NCBI RefSeq assembly: GCF_009557055.1
Contig: NZ_CP045649.1
Location: forward strand, 3,757,501-3,821,500
Reading direction: 5' to 3'
DNA: 64,000 nucleotides
From: Nocardioides sp. dk884
GTDB taxonomy: Bacteria; Actinomycetota; Actinomycetes; Propionibacteriales; Nocardioidaceae
Part shown: positions 36,026-44,072 of the stretch, in pieces
Layout of the letters: each line of letters starts with the position of its first letter
Position numbering within the stretch: the first letter of the stretch is position 1
Notes under the pieces: model-generated
Databases searched by the model: none
Seen by the model: only the letters and a program-made list of their open reading frames with translations
What the model was told of the DNA's origin: nothing
Position numbers and translations under genes: made by a program

Positions 36026-36763
36026 GTGAGCACACTCCTGCTCCTCACCAGCGCCCTGCAGCCGTCCTCCGGCGTGCTGCCCGGCCTCTCACTGCTCCCC
36101 CACCAGGTGAAGATCCTGCCTGCGGAAGGAAGCGCGCTGCTCGAGGCGCCCGACTCCGACCTGCTGCTGGTCGACGGGCGCCAGGACCTCGCCCAGGCCC
36201 GCGACCTGTGCCGACTGATCCGCACCACCGGCACCGACGTCCCGGTGCTGCTGATCGCCACCGAGGGCGGGCTCTCGGTGGTCGCCCACGACTGGGGCAT
36301 GGACGATGTGGTGCTGCACACCTGTGGGCCGGCCGAGCTCGAGGCGCGGATCAAGCTCGCCATCGGCCGGCTCGCCGCCCGCCGCGAGGCCGCCGACCCC
36401 GACGCCCACGTGATCCGCTCCGGTGAAGTGGTGGTCGACGACGCGACGTACACCGCGAAGATCGGCGGGCGAGCGCTGGACCTGACCTTCAAGGAGTTCG
36501 AGCTGCTGAAGTTCCTCGCCCAGCACCCCGGGCGCGTCTTCAGCCGCCAGCAGCTGCTGCAGGAGGTGTGGGGCTATGACTACTTCGGTGGCACCCGCAC
36601 CGTCGACGTCCACGTGCGGCGGCTGCGCGCCAAGCTCGGCCCCGAGAACGAGACGCTGATCGGCACCGTGCGCAACGTCGGCTACCGCTTCGTGCTGCCC
36701 TCGAAGGAGAAGGAGCCGGCGGACACCGAGGTGCCGGCCGAGGCGGTCGACCAGACCGTCTGA
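36026..36763 (+). CDS. glnR: GlnR-type OmpR-family response regulator
   Basis: A 245-residue regulator. The receiver domain (residues 1-115) is atypical, [19 protein letters not shown], as in GlnR where phosphorylation pockets are incomplete. The winged helix DNA-binding domain (about 130-230) reads [53 protein letters not shown] and [11 protein letters not shown], almost as in Streptomyces GlnR. It should control nitrogen assimilation genes. The GTG at 36026 follows GGGAGGAG. No histidine kinase adjoins, as usual for orphan GlnR. Confidence 0.9.
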   Translation: MSTLLLLTSALQPSSGVLPGLSLLPHQVKILPAEGSALLEAPDSDLLLVDGRQDLAQARDLCRLIRTTGTDVPVLLIATEGGLSVVAHDWGMDDVVLHTCGPAELEARIKLAIGRLAARREAADPDAHVIRSGEVVVDDATYTAKIGGRALDLTFKEFELLKFLAQHPGRVFSRQQLLQEVWGYDYFGGTRTVDVHVRRLRAKLGPENETLIGTVRNVGYRFVLPSKEKEPADTEVPAEAVDQTV

Positions 36764-36911
36764 CATCTGGACCAGGGCGGACGATCGCACGCCAGATCCG
36801 CAATCACCGGCCCTGCCGTCGCAGGACTTCCTATCGTCTGTCCAGAAGGTGTCGTTGCCGTGGGGAACATGCGACTCCCGCCCAGCTACGTCACCGAGCC
36901 CGAGGGAGACC

Positions 36912-37076
36912 ATGAACGACCTGCGCACCCGGATGACGCTGCGGCGCCGCTGGCGTCGACTCCGCCAGCGCCCGGACTTCCAGCACCAGGCCGTCCGTAC
37001 CGCGCAGCTGACTGCACTGTCGGTGCTCCTGGTGATCACCGCGGTGCTCGTCTACCGGGCGATGACGACCGTCTGA
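36912..37076 (+). CDS. Small basic single-pass membrane protein
   Basis: A 54-residue ORF: a strongly basic N-terminus (MTLRRRWRRLRQRP) then one membrane helix (TALSVLLVITAVLVYRA). GGGAG precedes the ATG by three to seven bases. No family known. Retained for the ribosome site and the sensible topology. Confidence 0.45.
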   Translation: MNDLRTRMTLRRRWRRLRQRPDFQHQAVRTAQLTALSVLLVITAVLVYRAMTTV

Positions 37077-37191
37077 GCTCGCGCACGTGTCGCGCCGCCG
37101 GCGCCGTGACGGCGTGATCGGCCCGCGCGATATACCCAAATTGGAGTATGACGCGCCTCACAGGGCCGAGGTCTACTAGGACCGCCGCACC

Positions 37192-37262
37192 CTCACGTCG
37201 CTGGAGGGCCTTCTGAGGTAGCGACGTGAGCGACGCCCCGCCTGTACGCCAGGCGGGGCGTC
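37192..37262 (+). ncRNA. Candidate structured RNA or leader: two adjacent perfect hairpins
   Basis: CTCACGTCGCT pairs with AGCGACGTGAG (37192-37202 / 37220-37230) and GACGCCCCGCCT with AGGCGGGGCGTC (37232-37243 / 37251-37262), two perfect stems separated by one base. They lie in a 213-bp gap and 27 bp before the next small gene. A short RNA with its terminator, or a leader attenuator, would look like this. No promoter is obvious. Confidence 0.4.
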
Positions 37263-37289
37263 TTGGCGGCTGGACCCGGGGAGGGACCC

Positions 37290-37472
37290 ATGGCGCTGAC
37301 CCACAGCACTCCGCTGCCGTTCACCCTCGAGCGGCTGGTCACCACCGAGGAGCTCGCGGCGCTCACCGAGATGTTCGCCACTGAGCTGGCGCGGGGCTGG
37401 ATCCCGCACCGCGCCGACCTCGAGGACGCGCTCGACCGGATCCGCTCGACGCCCCCGAGTGACCCTGCTTGA
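37290..37472 (+). CDS. Small hypothetical protein
   Basis: A 60-residue ORF with GGGGAGGG before its ATG, mostly helical and acidic (LVTTEELAALTEMFATELARGW, DLEDALDRI). No motif recognised. It ends two bases before the convergent ygfZ stop. The double hairpin upstream may control it. Confidence 0.5.
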   Translation: MALTHSTPLPFTLERLVTTEELAALTEMFATELARGWIPHRADLEDALDRIRSTPPSDPA

Positions 37473-37474
37473 CC

Positions 37475-38449
37475 TCAGCGCAACGGGCGGACGTGCAGGC
37501 CCACCTCGGGGTCGACGATGACCTCCTGCGCGGCGGCCAGGCCGCCGGCGAGCAGCTGGGCGTCGAGCGGCACGTTGCGCTTGACCAGTGCCAGCGCGAT
37601 CGGACCGAGCTCGTGGTGGCGCGCGGAGCTGCCGACCCGACCGACGACCTTGCCGTCGGCGTTGGTGAGGTCGGCACCGGCCTCGGGGAGCACGTTCTCG
37701 GACCCGTCGAGGTGCAGCAGCGTCAGGCGCCGGGGCGGGCGGCCCAAGGTGTGCACCCGGGCCACCGTCTCCTGGCCGCGGTAGCAGCCCTTCTCCAGGT
37801 GCACCGCGGGCCCGATCAGGCCGACCTCGTTGGGGATCGTGCGGGCGTCGGTGTCGACGCCGACCCGGGGCTCACCGCGCGCGATCCGCAGCGCCTCGAA
37901 GGCCCAGGTGCCGGCGGCCGGCCCGGCCGCCTCGGCGTACGCCGCGAGCTGTTCGCGCGGGACGAGCTCGTAGGCGTCGTACCAGCCGGCGTCGTCGCCG
38001 GCGCGGCTCGGGCGCCAGGTGACGGCGAGCTCGTCGCTGACGTCGGTGACCTCGACGCGCATCATGAACCGCATCCGGTCCAGGAATCCGGCCAGGGCGG
38101 CGCCGGCGCCGGGCTCGGTGTGGGCGGTGAACGCCTCGCCGTCGTCGACGCCGACGAAGCCGTGCTCGATGTGGCCCTGGGGGCTGAGGATCAGCGCGCC
38201 GGTCCACCGACCCGGGGCCAGGCCGTCGAGGAACTGGGTGGTCAGCGAGTGCAGCCAGGTCAGCCGGTCGGGGCCGCTGATGCGGATCACGTCGCGGTGG
38301 GAGAGGTCGACGAACCCCTCGCCGGCCTCGAGGGTGCGCTGCTCGCCGTAGAAGCTGCCGTAGTGGGCGGCGACCGGGGCGTCGGGGCCGTTGCCGGCGA
38401 CCGCGCCGGGCAGGGCGAGCAGCGGGCTGGCGGGGCGGGGGCTGGTCAC
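37475..38449 (-). CDS. ygfZ: Folate-binding YgfZ-type protein
   Basis: A 324-residue member of the GcvT-like YgfZ/IBA57 family, which uses folate to help assemble or repair Fe-S clusters. FVDLSHRDVIRISGPDRLTWLHSLTTQ begins the fold, and LEKGCYRGQETVARVHTLG contains the signature KGCYxGQE with its conserved Cys. The GTG start overlaps the fur stop (GTGA), so it is coupled to fur. Confidence 0.92.
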   Translation of the reverse strand: MTSPRPASPLLALPGAVAGNGPDAPVAAHYGSFYGEQRTLEAGEGFVDLSHRDVIRISGPDRLTWLHSLTTQFLDGLAPGRWTGALILSPQGHIEHGFVGVDDGEAFTAHTEPGAGAALAGFLDRMRFMMRVEVTDVSDELAVTWRPSRAGDDAGWYDAYELVPREQLAAYAEAAGPAAGTWAFEALRIARGEPRVGVDTDARTIPNEVGLIGPAVHLEKGCYRGQETVARVHTLGRPPRRLTLLHLDGSENVLPEAGADLTNADGKVVGRVGSSARHHELGPIALALVKRNVPLDAQLLAGGLAAAQEVIVDPEVGLHVRPLR

Positions 38450-38898
38450 GGGGTGTCCTCCGAGGTGGACTGGCAGGCGGCGCAGGTGCCGAAGACGGTC
38501 AGGTGGCCCACGTCGGGCGCGAAGCCGTGGCTGGTGCGCAGCGCCTCGATCGCGGGGGCGATCACGTGGGGGTCAACGGAGGTGACGCCCTGGCAATTCC
38601 GGCAGACCAGGTGGAAGTGCTCGTGGTCACCGACCGCGTGGTAGGTCGGGGCGCGGTCGGTGATGTGCGCGTGGCGCACCAGACCGAGCTCCTCGAGCAC
38701 CTCCAGGGTGCGGTAGACCGTGGACCGGTTCACCGCACTCGAGGAGGCCTGCACCTCGGCGTACACGTCGTCGGGGGTGGCGTGGCGCAACTTCTCCACC
38801 GCGCGCAGGATCAGCTCGCGCTGCGGGGTGAGCCGGTAGCCCTTCCCGCGCAGCCGGTCGCGCAGCTCCTCGGTCACGGCGCCGTCGTCCTCACGCAC
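38446..38898 (-). CDS. Fur-family metalloregulator
   Basis: A 150-residue Fur/Zur-type repressor. Winged helix LTPQRELILRAVEKL, VNRSTVYRTLEVLEELGLV; metal sites HFHLVCRNCQGV (HxH and CxxC) and the C-terminal CAACQS, so the structural zinc Cys4 is complete. Whether it senses iron, zinc or peroxide cannot be read from sequence. The GTG at 38898 lacks a clear ribosome site and overlaps the upstream stop by eight bases; a GTG at 38877 is the alternative. Confidence 0.88.
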   Translation of the reverse strand: MREDDGAVTEELRDRLRGKGYRLTPQRELILRAVEKLRHATPDDVYAEVQASSSAVNRSTVYRTLEVLEELGLVRHAHITDRAPTYHAVGDHEHFHLVCRNCQGVTSVDPHVIAPAIEALRTSHGFAPDVGHLTVFGTCAACQSTSEDTP

Positions 38899-39385
38899 GC
38901 TTGAGCCGCGCCCACAGGTGGGGCTGGAGCTCGTGGCCGGTGGCCGCCATGTCGTAGGCGTAGAGCAGGTCGCCCTCGACGTTGCCGTAGAGGCGGTGCC
39001 CGGCGGTGACCTCCTTGGCGGTCTCGGTGAAGGCAACGCCGGCGGTGTGCAGCTCGAGCTTGCCGCCCTCGGCCTGGCCGTACCAGATCTCGGAGATGCC
39101 GGTGTTGTGGCTGAGCACGAACTCGACCTTGCCGCCGGGCTGGGCGCGCAGGAAGCCGCTCTCCAGGGCGGCGTCGCGGACCTTCTCGCCGTTCTCGTCG
39201 ATGATCCAGGAGCGCGACATGTAGTGGAAGAACGGGCGCCCGTCGTGGGTGAAGATCAGCTCCTGGCCGAACTGGAACTTCTCGATCGAGGGGTAGTCGC
39301 CGTGCCCGTTACCCCGCCAGGTGCCGAGCAGCCACGCGATCGGGGCGCAGTCGGGGTGGAGGTTCTGGGGGATCTCGAAGGGCAT
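38891..39385 (-). CDS. Nitrobindin / FABP-like heme-binding protein
   Basis: A 164-residue ten-stranded beta barrel. LLGTWRGNGHGDYPSIEKF carries the family GTWxGxG motif, and the C-terminal GHELQPHLWARLKR the heme-ligand His region. Nitrobindins bind ferric heme and isomerise peroxynitrite. It leads the operon nitrobindin-fur-ygfZ, a set consistent with iron, heme and Fe-S stress. Confidence 0.9.
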   Translation of the reverse strand: MPFEIPQNLHPDCAPIAWLLGTWRGNGHGDYPSIEKFQFGQELIFTHDGRPFFHYMSRSWIIDENGEKVRDAALESGFLRAQPGGKVEFVLSHNTGISEIWYGQAEGGKLELHTAGVAFTETAKEVTAGHRLYGNVEGDLLYAYDMAATGHELQPHLWARLKRA

Positions 39386-39466
39386 GGGGTCCAGTCTAGG
39401 GAGGTCCGTCGCGCAGCGGGATGCGTCATCCGCTGGCGTGCCCGTTGGGCGCTGGCGCTTTGCCCG

Positions 39467-39745
39467 TCAGGCGGCGCCCTTTGAGATTCCTCGCGTCACT
39501 CGTCCTGTGACGACCGACCGCCTGGGTGCGCCAACCAAAGCGACCTGCCGCTTGCCGGGACTATCGCGTCGCCAATGCCAGGACGACCGACATCCACAGT
39601 CAGTGCTGTAGAAATCGAAGATCGGGTCGATTTGGGCAGGGCAGCCGCGTTTGCGCTGACTCCGCGCCGCGCGCCTGGAGACGGAGCCAGGACCTAGCAC
39701 CTCCACATGCCCACAGTCCGGGCAAGAAAGCTCGTCAGTGACCAT
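39467..39745 (-). CDS. Small protein with N-terminal zinc-ribbon-like Cys motif
   Basis: A 92-residue ORF opening MVTDELSCPDCGHVEVLG, with a further Cys in RKRGCPAQID and the pair TDCGCRSSW. GGAG lies six to nine bases before the ATG. Base composition is less GC-rich than its neighbours. The C-terminal half is basic and unstructured. No family recognised; may be a decayed or foreign fragment. Confidence 0.4.
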   Translation of the reverse strand: MVTDELSCPDCGHVEVLGPGSVSRRAARSQRKRGCPAQIDPIFDFYSTDCGCRSSWHWRRDSPGKRQVALVGAPRRSVVTGRVTRGISKGAA

Positions 39746-39881
39746 GAGGCACTCCACACCCCAAAGCGATCACTACGTGATAGCCGTCACGCCAGTAGCC
39801 AGAATTGGGTATCCCGCGCCGGGTAGCCCTCTTCACAGGCCCCGAGGGACGAGCAGCACGCCGGATCACTAACATCGCAGT

Positions 39882-40244
39882 GTGTCTCGCCCCTTCCTCG
39901 TCAAGGTCACCTGCGGCACCGACGACCCCGAGCGGGCCAACCAGGCCTTCACCGTCGCCAGTGCAGCGGTCGCAGCGGGCGCGGAGGTGTCGCTGTGGCT
40001 CACCGGCGAGGCGGTGTGGGCGGCGGTGCCGGGGCGAGGGCTCGACCTGGGGCTCGAGCACGCGACGCCGGTGGCGACGCTGCTCGAGGTGGTGCTGGGC
40101 GGCGGGTCGGTGACCGTGTGCACCCAGTGCGCCACCCGGCGGGGGATCACTGCGGCCGACGTGGCCGACGGGGTGCGGATCGCGGGGGCCGTGGTGTTCG
40201 CCGAGGAGGCGCTGCGCGACGGGGTGCAGGCGCTCGTCTACTGA
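39882..40244 (+). CDS. DsrE/DsrF-like family protein
   Basis: A 120-residue alpha/beta protein: VKVTCGTDDPERANQAFTVASAAVAAGAEVSLWLTGEAV is the DsrE-like core. Cys pair TVCTQCATRRG may carry sulfur. Members take part in sulfur relay or peroxiredoxin-like redox steps. GTG start; ends 13 bases before the convergent dtd stop. Confidence 0.82.
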   Translation: MSRPFLVKVTCGTDDPERANQAFTVASAAVAAGAEVSLWLTGEAVWAAVPGRGLDLGLEHATPVATLLEVVLGGGSVTVCTQCATRRGITAADVADGVRIAGAVVFAEEALRDGVQALVY

Positions 40245-40256
40245 CGTTTCCCGCGC

Positions 40257-40718
40257 CTACTGCGGCCGGGGGCTGTCCAGCACCAGCGTGATCGGGCCGT
40301 CGTTGGCCGACTCGACCCGCATGTCGGCGCCGAAGACACCGCGCTCGACGTGGGCGCCGAGGCGCTCAAGCTCGGCGCAGAACGCGTCGTACAACGGTTC
40401 GCTGACCGGGCCCGGCGCGGCCGCCTGCCAGGTGGGCCGGCGCCCCTTGCGGGCGTCGCCGTAGAGCGTGAACTGGCTGACGACCAGGATCGGCGCCCCG
40501 ATGTCGGAGGCGGAGCGCTCCTCGCGGAGCAGGCGGAGGTCCCAGACCTTGCGCGCGGTCCAGGCGACGTCGCGCGCGTCGTCGTCGTGGGTGACGCCGA
40601 GATAGACCAGCAGCCCCGGCCCGGCGAGCTCGCCGACCACCTCGCCGACCGGGTCGACGCTCTCGTCCTCGACCACCCGGACGCTCGCCCGCAGGACACG
40701 CTGGATCACCGCTCGCAC
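40257..40718 (-). CDS. dtd: D-aminoacyl-tRNA deacylase
   Basis: A 153-residue proofreading enzyme that frees tRNA from D-amino acids. It starts [13 protein letters not shown] (GTG at 40718) and contains [25 protein letters not shown], the cross-subunit [15 protein letters not shown], and the C-terminal [21 protein letters not shown]. The family Gly-cisPro motif is replaced by NDGPITL as usual. Confidence 0.94.
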   Translation of the reverse strand: MRAVIQRVLRASVRVVEDESVDPVGEVVGELAGPGLLVYLGVTHDDDARDVAWTARKVWDLRLLREERSASDIGAPILVVSQFTLYGDARKGRRPTWQAAAPGPVSEPLYDAFCAELERLGAHVERGVFGADMRVESANDGPITLVLDSPRPQ

Positions 40719-40760
40719 AGGTGCATGGTCCCGCACCGCGCCCTCTGGCAGCATGCCGGG

Positions 40761-41639
40761 ATGGCCGAGGACCGCGAGACCACCGACACCGCCGATATGC
40801 CCGCCCTCCCCCGCAACGCCCTGCTCGTCACCGTGGCGCCCACCGGCGCCGAGACCGCGAAGGCGGACTGCCCCGCGCTGCCGACCACCCTGGAGGAGCT
40901 GGTCGCCACCGCAGTGGCGTGCGAGGCGGCCGGCGCGGGGATGGTGCACGTGCACATCCGCGACGCCGAGCACCGCCCCACCCTCGACCTGGGCCGGCTC
41001 ATCGAGACCGTCGCGGCGCTGCGCGAGAGCACCGACCTCGTCGTGCAGCTCTCCACCGGCGGCTCGGTGCACGACCCGCTCGAGGACCGGCTGCGGGTGC
41101 TCGACGCGGCGCCGGACTCGTGCAGCCTGACGACGGGCACGGTGAACTTCGGCGACGAGGTGTTCCACAACCCGTGGCCGTTCGTGCGCGAGCTCTACCG
41201 GCTCAGCCAGGAGCGGGAGGTGGTGCCGGAATTCGAGCTCTTCGACCTCGGCCAGGTCGCCGCGCTGCGCCGGCTGCTCGACACCGAGGGCCTGCCGTAC
41301 GGCGGGCGGGTGCACTGCGACCTGGTGATGGGCGTGCCGGGCGGGATGCCGGGCACCACGCCCGCGCTGGTCGCCGCGGTCGGGATGCTCCCCGCGGAGG
41401 TGACCAGCTGGTCGGCCACCGGCGTCGGGCGCTCCACGCTGCCGGTCGCGCTCGGCGCGCTGTCGATGGGCGGACACCTGCGGGTGGGCATGGAGGACGT
41501 GCTCTCGCTCGCCCCCGGCGTACCGGTGGAGTCCAACGCCCAGCTCGTGGAGCGGGCCGTCGCGCTGGGTCGCCTGGCCCAGCGTGAGCCGCTGGACGGC
41601 GGCGGGGCGGCCGCCCTGCTCGGCGTGCGCCCCCGCTGA
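40761..41639 (+). CDS. BKACE family (beta-keto acid cleavage) enzyme
   Basis: A 292-residue TIM-barrel protein of the 3-keto-5-aminohexanoate cleavage family, which exchanges acetyl-CoA with a beta-keto acid using zinc. [19 protein letters not shown] supplies metal His residues, and [31 protein letters not shown], and [15 protein letters not shown] the other core motifs. Substrate cannot be told from sequence. It stands alone, divergent from dtd. Confidence 0.88.
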   Translation: MAEDRETTDTADMPALPRNALLVTVAPTGAETAKADCPALPTTLEELVATAVACEAAGAGMVHVHIRDAEHRPTLDLGRLIETVAALRESTDLVVQLSTGGSVHDPLEDRLRVLDAAPDSCSLTTGTVNFGDEVFHNPWPFVRELYRLSQEREVVPEFELFDLGQVAALRRLLDTEGLPYGGRVHCDLVMGVPGGMPGTTPALVAAVGMLPAEVTSWSATGVGRSTLPVALGALSMGGHLRVGMEDVLSLAPGVPVESNAQLVERAVALGRLAQREPLDGGGAAALLGVRPR

Positions 41640-41661
41640 CCAGGGACGCACGCTCGGAGCG

Positions 41662-43050
41662 TCAGTCCTTCTTGCGCTTGCCGGTCTCGGCGGCCTCGGG
41701 GGCGTAGCCGTAGCCGTACCCGTAGCCATAGCTGCTGCCGCGGCGGCGCGAGGGCACCATGTTCATGACCAGGCCGAGCGCCTTGGCGTCCACGCTGGCG
41801 AGCCGCTCGACGGACTGCGCGAGCTGATCACGGGTGGTGGAGCCGTAGCGCACGACGAGCAGGGCGCCGTCGGCGTGCGAGGCCAACAGCGCGGCGTCGG
41901 TGACCGGGAGCAGCGGCGGGGCGTCGATGATCACGACCTCGAACTCGCTGCGGATCTTGGCCAGCAGCTCGGTCATCGCCTGCGACTGGAGCAGCTCGGC
42001 GGGGTTCGGCGGGATCGCGCCGGCGCTGAGCACCGACAGGTCGGTGCCCGGGTGCTTCTGGATCGCTTCCTCGAGGCTGACCTTGCCGACCAGCACGGTG
42101 GTGACGCCGACCGCGTGGTCGAGGCCGAGCGCGGCACTGGCCTTGGGACGGCGCAGGTCGCCCTCGATCAGCAGCGTCTTCTTGCCGGCCTGGGCCAGCG
42201 ACAGCGCCAGGTTGAGCGAGGTGCTGGTCTTGCCCTCGTTGGGCAGCGCGGAGGTGACGACCACGACCTTCTCGGCGTGGTCGACCTCGAGGAACTGCAG
42301 GTTGGTGCGGATCACCCGGAACGCCTCGGCGCGCGGCGCCGTCGTGGGCAGCGAGGTGATCAGCGGCTCGGCGCGCGCGGCGGCGTCGTAGGCGATCGAG
42401 CCGAGCATCGGCGCCGTGGTGAGCGTGGTGGCCTCGGCCGGGTCCTTGACGGTGGTGTCGAGCAGCTCGCGCAGCAGCGCCAGCCCGACGCCCAGCAGCA
42501 GGCCGAGCACCAGGCCCAGGCCCAGGTTGCGCACCGGCTGCGGCGAGGAGGGGTTGCTCGGCAGCGACGCGGCGTCCGACAGGCTGGCCCGGACCGGGGT
42601 GCGGCCGCCGACGGTCTCGATCTCCTCGATCCAGGCGGACAGCTGCTCGGCGTAGGACTGCGCGATCGCCTGGGCGAGCACCGGCTCGGGGTCGGTGGCC
42701 GCGATTTGAACCATGACCGTATCGGGAACGACGTCAGCTGAGACCTTGTCCTTGAGCTCGGCGGCGGTGAGGTCGAGGTCGAGGTCGGCGATCACCGAGT
42801 CGGCCAGCTGGGTGGTGTCGACCTGCTGGGCGTAGGAGGTCACCCGCTGGCTGGAGAACAGGGCACCCTGGTAGGCGTCACCGCTGCCGCCGTCCTGGGT
42901 GGAGGTGGAGATGAAGAGCTGCGCCGAGGACTGGTACTGCGGGGTCGCGGTGAAGGTCAGCGTCGCCGCCGCCGCCAGCACCACCGCCGTGACGGACAGG
43001 ATCATCAGCCAGCGGCGCCGAAGCAGCCTCAGGTAGTCACGCAACTCCAC
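41662..43050 (-). CDS. Wzc-type polysaccharide co-polymerase / tyrosine autokinase
   Basis: A 462-residue protein with two membrane helices (about residues 17-35 and 165-188) around an extracellular Wzz-like domain, then a cytoplasmic BY-kinase domain: Walker [17 protein letters not shown], Walker A' [11 protein letters not shown], and Walker [11 protein letters not shown]. The tail is a Tyr cluster ([16 protein letters not shown]) for autophosphorylation. It should set polysaccharide chain length. The GTG at 43050 has GGAG upstream. It is far from the Wzx/Wzy genes of region 22-28 kb; the CX5R phosphatase domain at 15192-16970 is a possible counterpart. Confidence 0.9.
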   Translation of the reverse strand: MELRDYLRLLRRRWLMILSVTAVVLAAAATLTFTATPQYQSSAQLFISTSTQDGGSGDAYQGALFSSQRVTSYAQQVDTTQLADSVIADLDLDLTAAELKDKVSADVVPDTVMVQIAATDPEPVLAQAIAQSYAEQLSAWIEEIETVGGRTPVRASLSDAASLPSNPSSPQPVRNLGLGLVLGLLLGVGLALLRELLDTTVKDPAEATTLTTAPMLGSIAYDAAARAEPLITSLPTTAPRAEAFRVIRTNLQFLEVDHAEKVVVVTSALPNEGKTSTSLNLALSLAQAGKKTLLIEGDLRRPKASAALGLDHAVGVTTVLVGKVSLEEAIQKHPGTDLSVLSAGAIPPNPAELLQSQAMTELLAKIRSEFEVVIIDAPPLLPVTDAALLASHADGALLVVRYGSTTRDQLAQSVERLASVDAKALGLVMNMVPSRRRGSSYGYGYGYGYAPEAAETGKRKKD

Positions 43051-43188
43051 GCGGGCACTCCAAGTCAATACAGGGGGATCGGCCCCATGACCCTAACGGC
43101 TGTGACCCGGCACTCGTGACCGGCGTCGCACAGTGGGACCGATCCCACACCGGGGCTCATGACAGGGGCCCATGACAGGCTGAGCGCC

Positions 43189-44016
43189 ATGAGCATCGAG
43201 GAGATCGCCCGCGAGGCCGAGGCGGCCGACGGTGCCGCACCGCTGGACGAGGCGACCTGGCGCGCCCTGCGGCACCCCGAGCGGGTGGCCGCCTGGGAGC
43301 GCGAGGACGGCTTCGCGCTGCTGGTCGGCGAGGAGCTGAGCCTGGTCGTGCGGCCCTCCGCCCGGCGCCGCGGCGTCGGCCGGGAGCTGCTGTCGGCGGT
43401 GCTCGCGGAGGCGTCCCCAGAGGCCCGCGGGCGCGGGCCGCTGCTGGCCTGGTCGCACGGCAACCACCCCGGGGCGGCCGCGCTCGCCGCGGCGTACGGC
43501 TTCGAGCGGATGCGGGACCTGTGGGTGATGCGCCGCGACGCGAGCGACCCGTTGCCGGCGCTGGAGGTCCCGAGCGGGATCGAGGTGCGCGGCTATCGCC
43601 CGGAGGACGCCGACGAGGTGGTGCGGGTCAACGCCGCCGCCTTCGCCGCCCACCCTGAGCAGGGCGCGATGGACGCCGCGGAGCTCGCGGAGCGGATGAG
43701 CGCCGAGTGGTTCGACCCCGCGGGGCTGCTGGTCGCCACCGAGACCGGTTCGGACCGGCTGCTGGGCTTCCACTGGACCAAGCGGCACTCCCCCGAGCTC
43801 GGCGAGGTCTACGTGGTCGGCATCGACCCGGCCGCGCAGGGCCGCGGCCTCGGCAAGCTCCTCACCCTGGCCGGCCTGCACCACCTCACCGACGCGGGCG
43901 TGCGCGAGGTGCTGCTCTACGTGGAGTCCGACAACGCCCCCGCGATCGCCGTCTACTCGCGCCTGGGGTTCCGCCACGACGAGGTGGACACGCACGTGCA
44001 GTACCGGCGGAGCTGA
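43189..44016 (+). CDS. mshD: Mycothiol synthase (double GNAT domain)
   Basis: A 275-residue enzyme acetylating Cys-GlcN-Ins, the last step of mycothiol synthesis. Two GNAT halves: the N-terminal one with LVVRPSARRRGVGRELL and GFERMRDLWVM, the C-terminal one with GFHWTKRHSPELGEVYVVGIDPAAQGRGLGKLLTLAGLHHL and ESDNAPAIAVYSRLGF. It marks the host as an actinobacterium. ATG at 43189 begins the conserved protein. Confidence 0.92.
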   Translation: MSIEEIAREAEAADGAAPLDEATWRALRHPERVAAWEREDGFALLVGEELSLVVRPSARRRGVGRELLSAVLAEASPEARGRGPLLAWSHGNHPGAAALAAAYGFERMRDLWVMRRDASDPLPALEVPSGIEVRGYRPEDADEVVRVNAAAFAAHPEQGAMDAAELAERMSAEWFDPAGLLVATETGSDRLLGFHWTKRHSPELGEVYVVGIDPAAQGRGLGKLLTLAGLHHLTDAGVREVLLYVESDNAPAIAVYSRLGFRHDEVDTHVQYRRS

Positions 44017-44072
44017 TCCCTGCCGGAGCGCAGTGGGCTCCGGGCGGAGGCGCTCGACTACGCTCAGCGCCG

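Noticed and set aside
39769..39781. Small palindrome ATCAC-TAC-GTGAT upstream of the small Cys protein.
   Set aside because: Too short to distinguish from chance; no partner copy was seen nearby.
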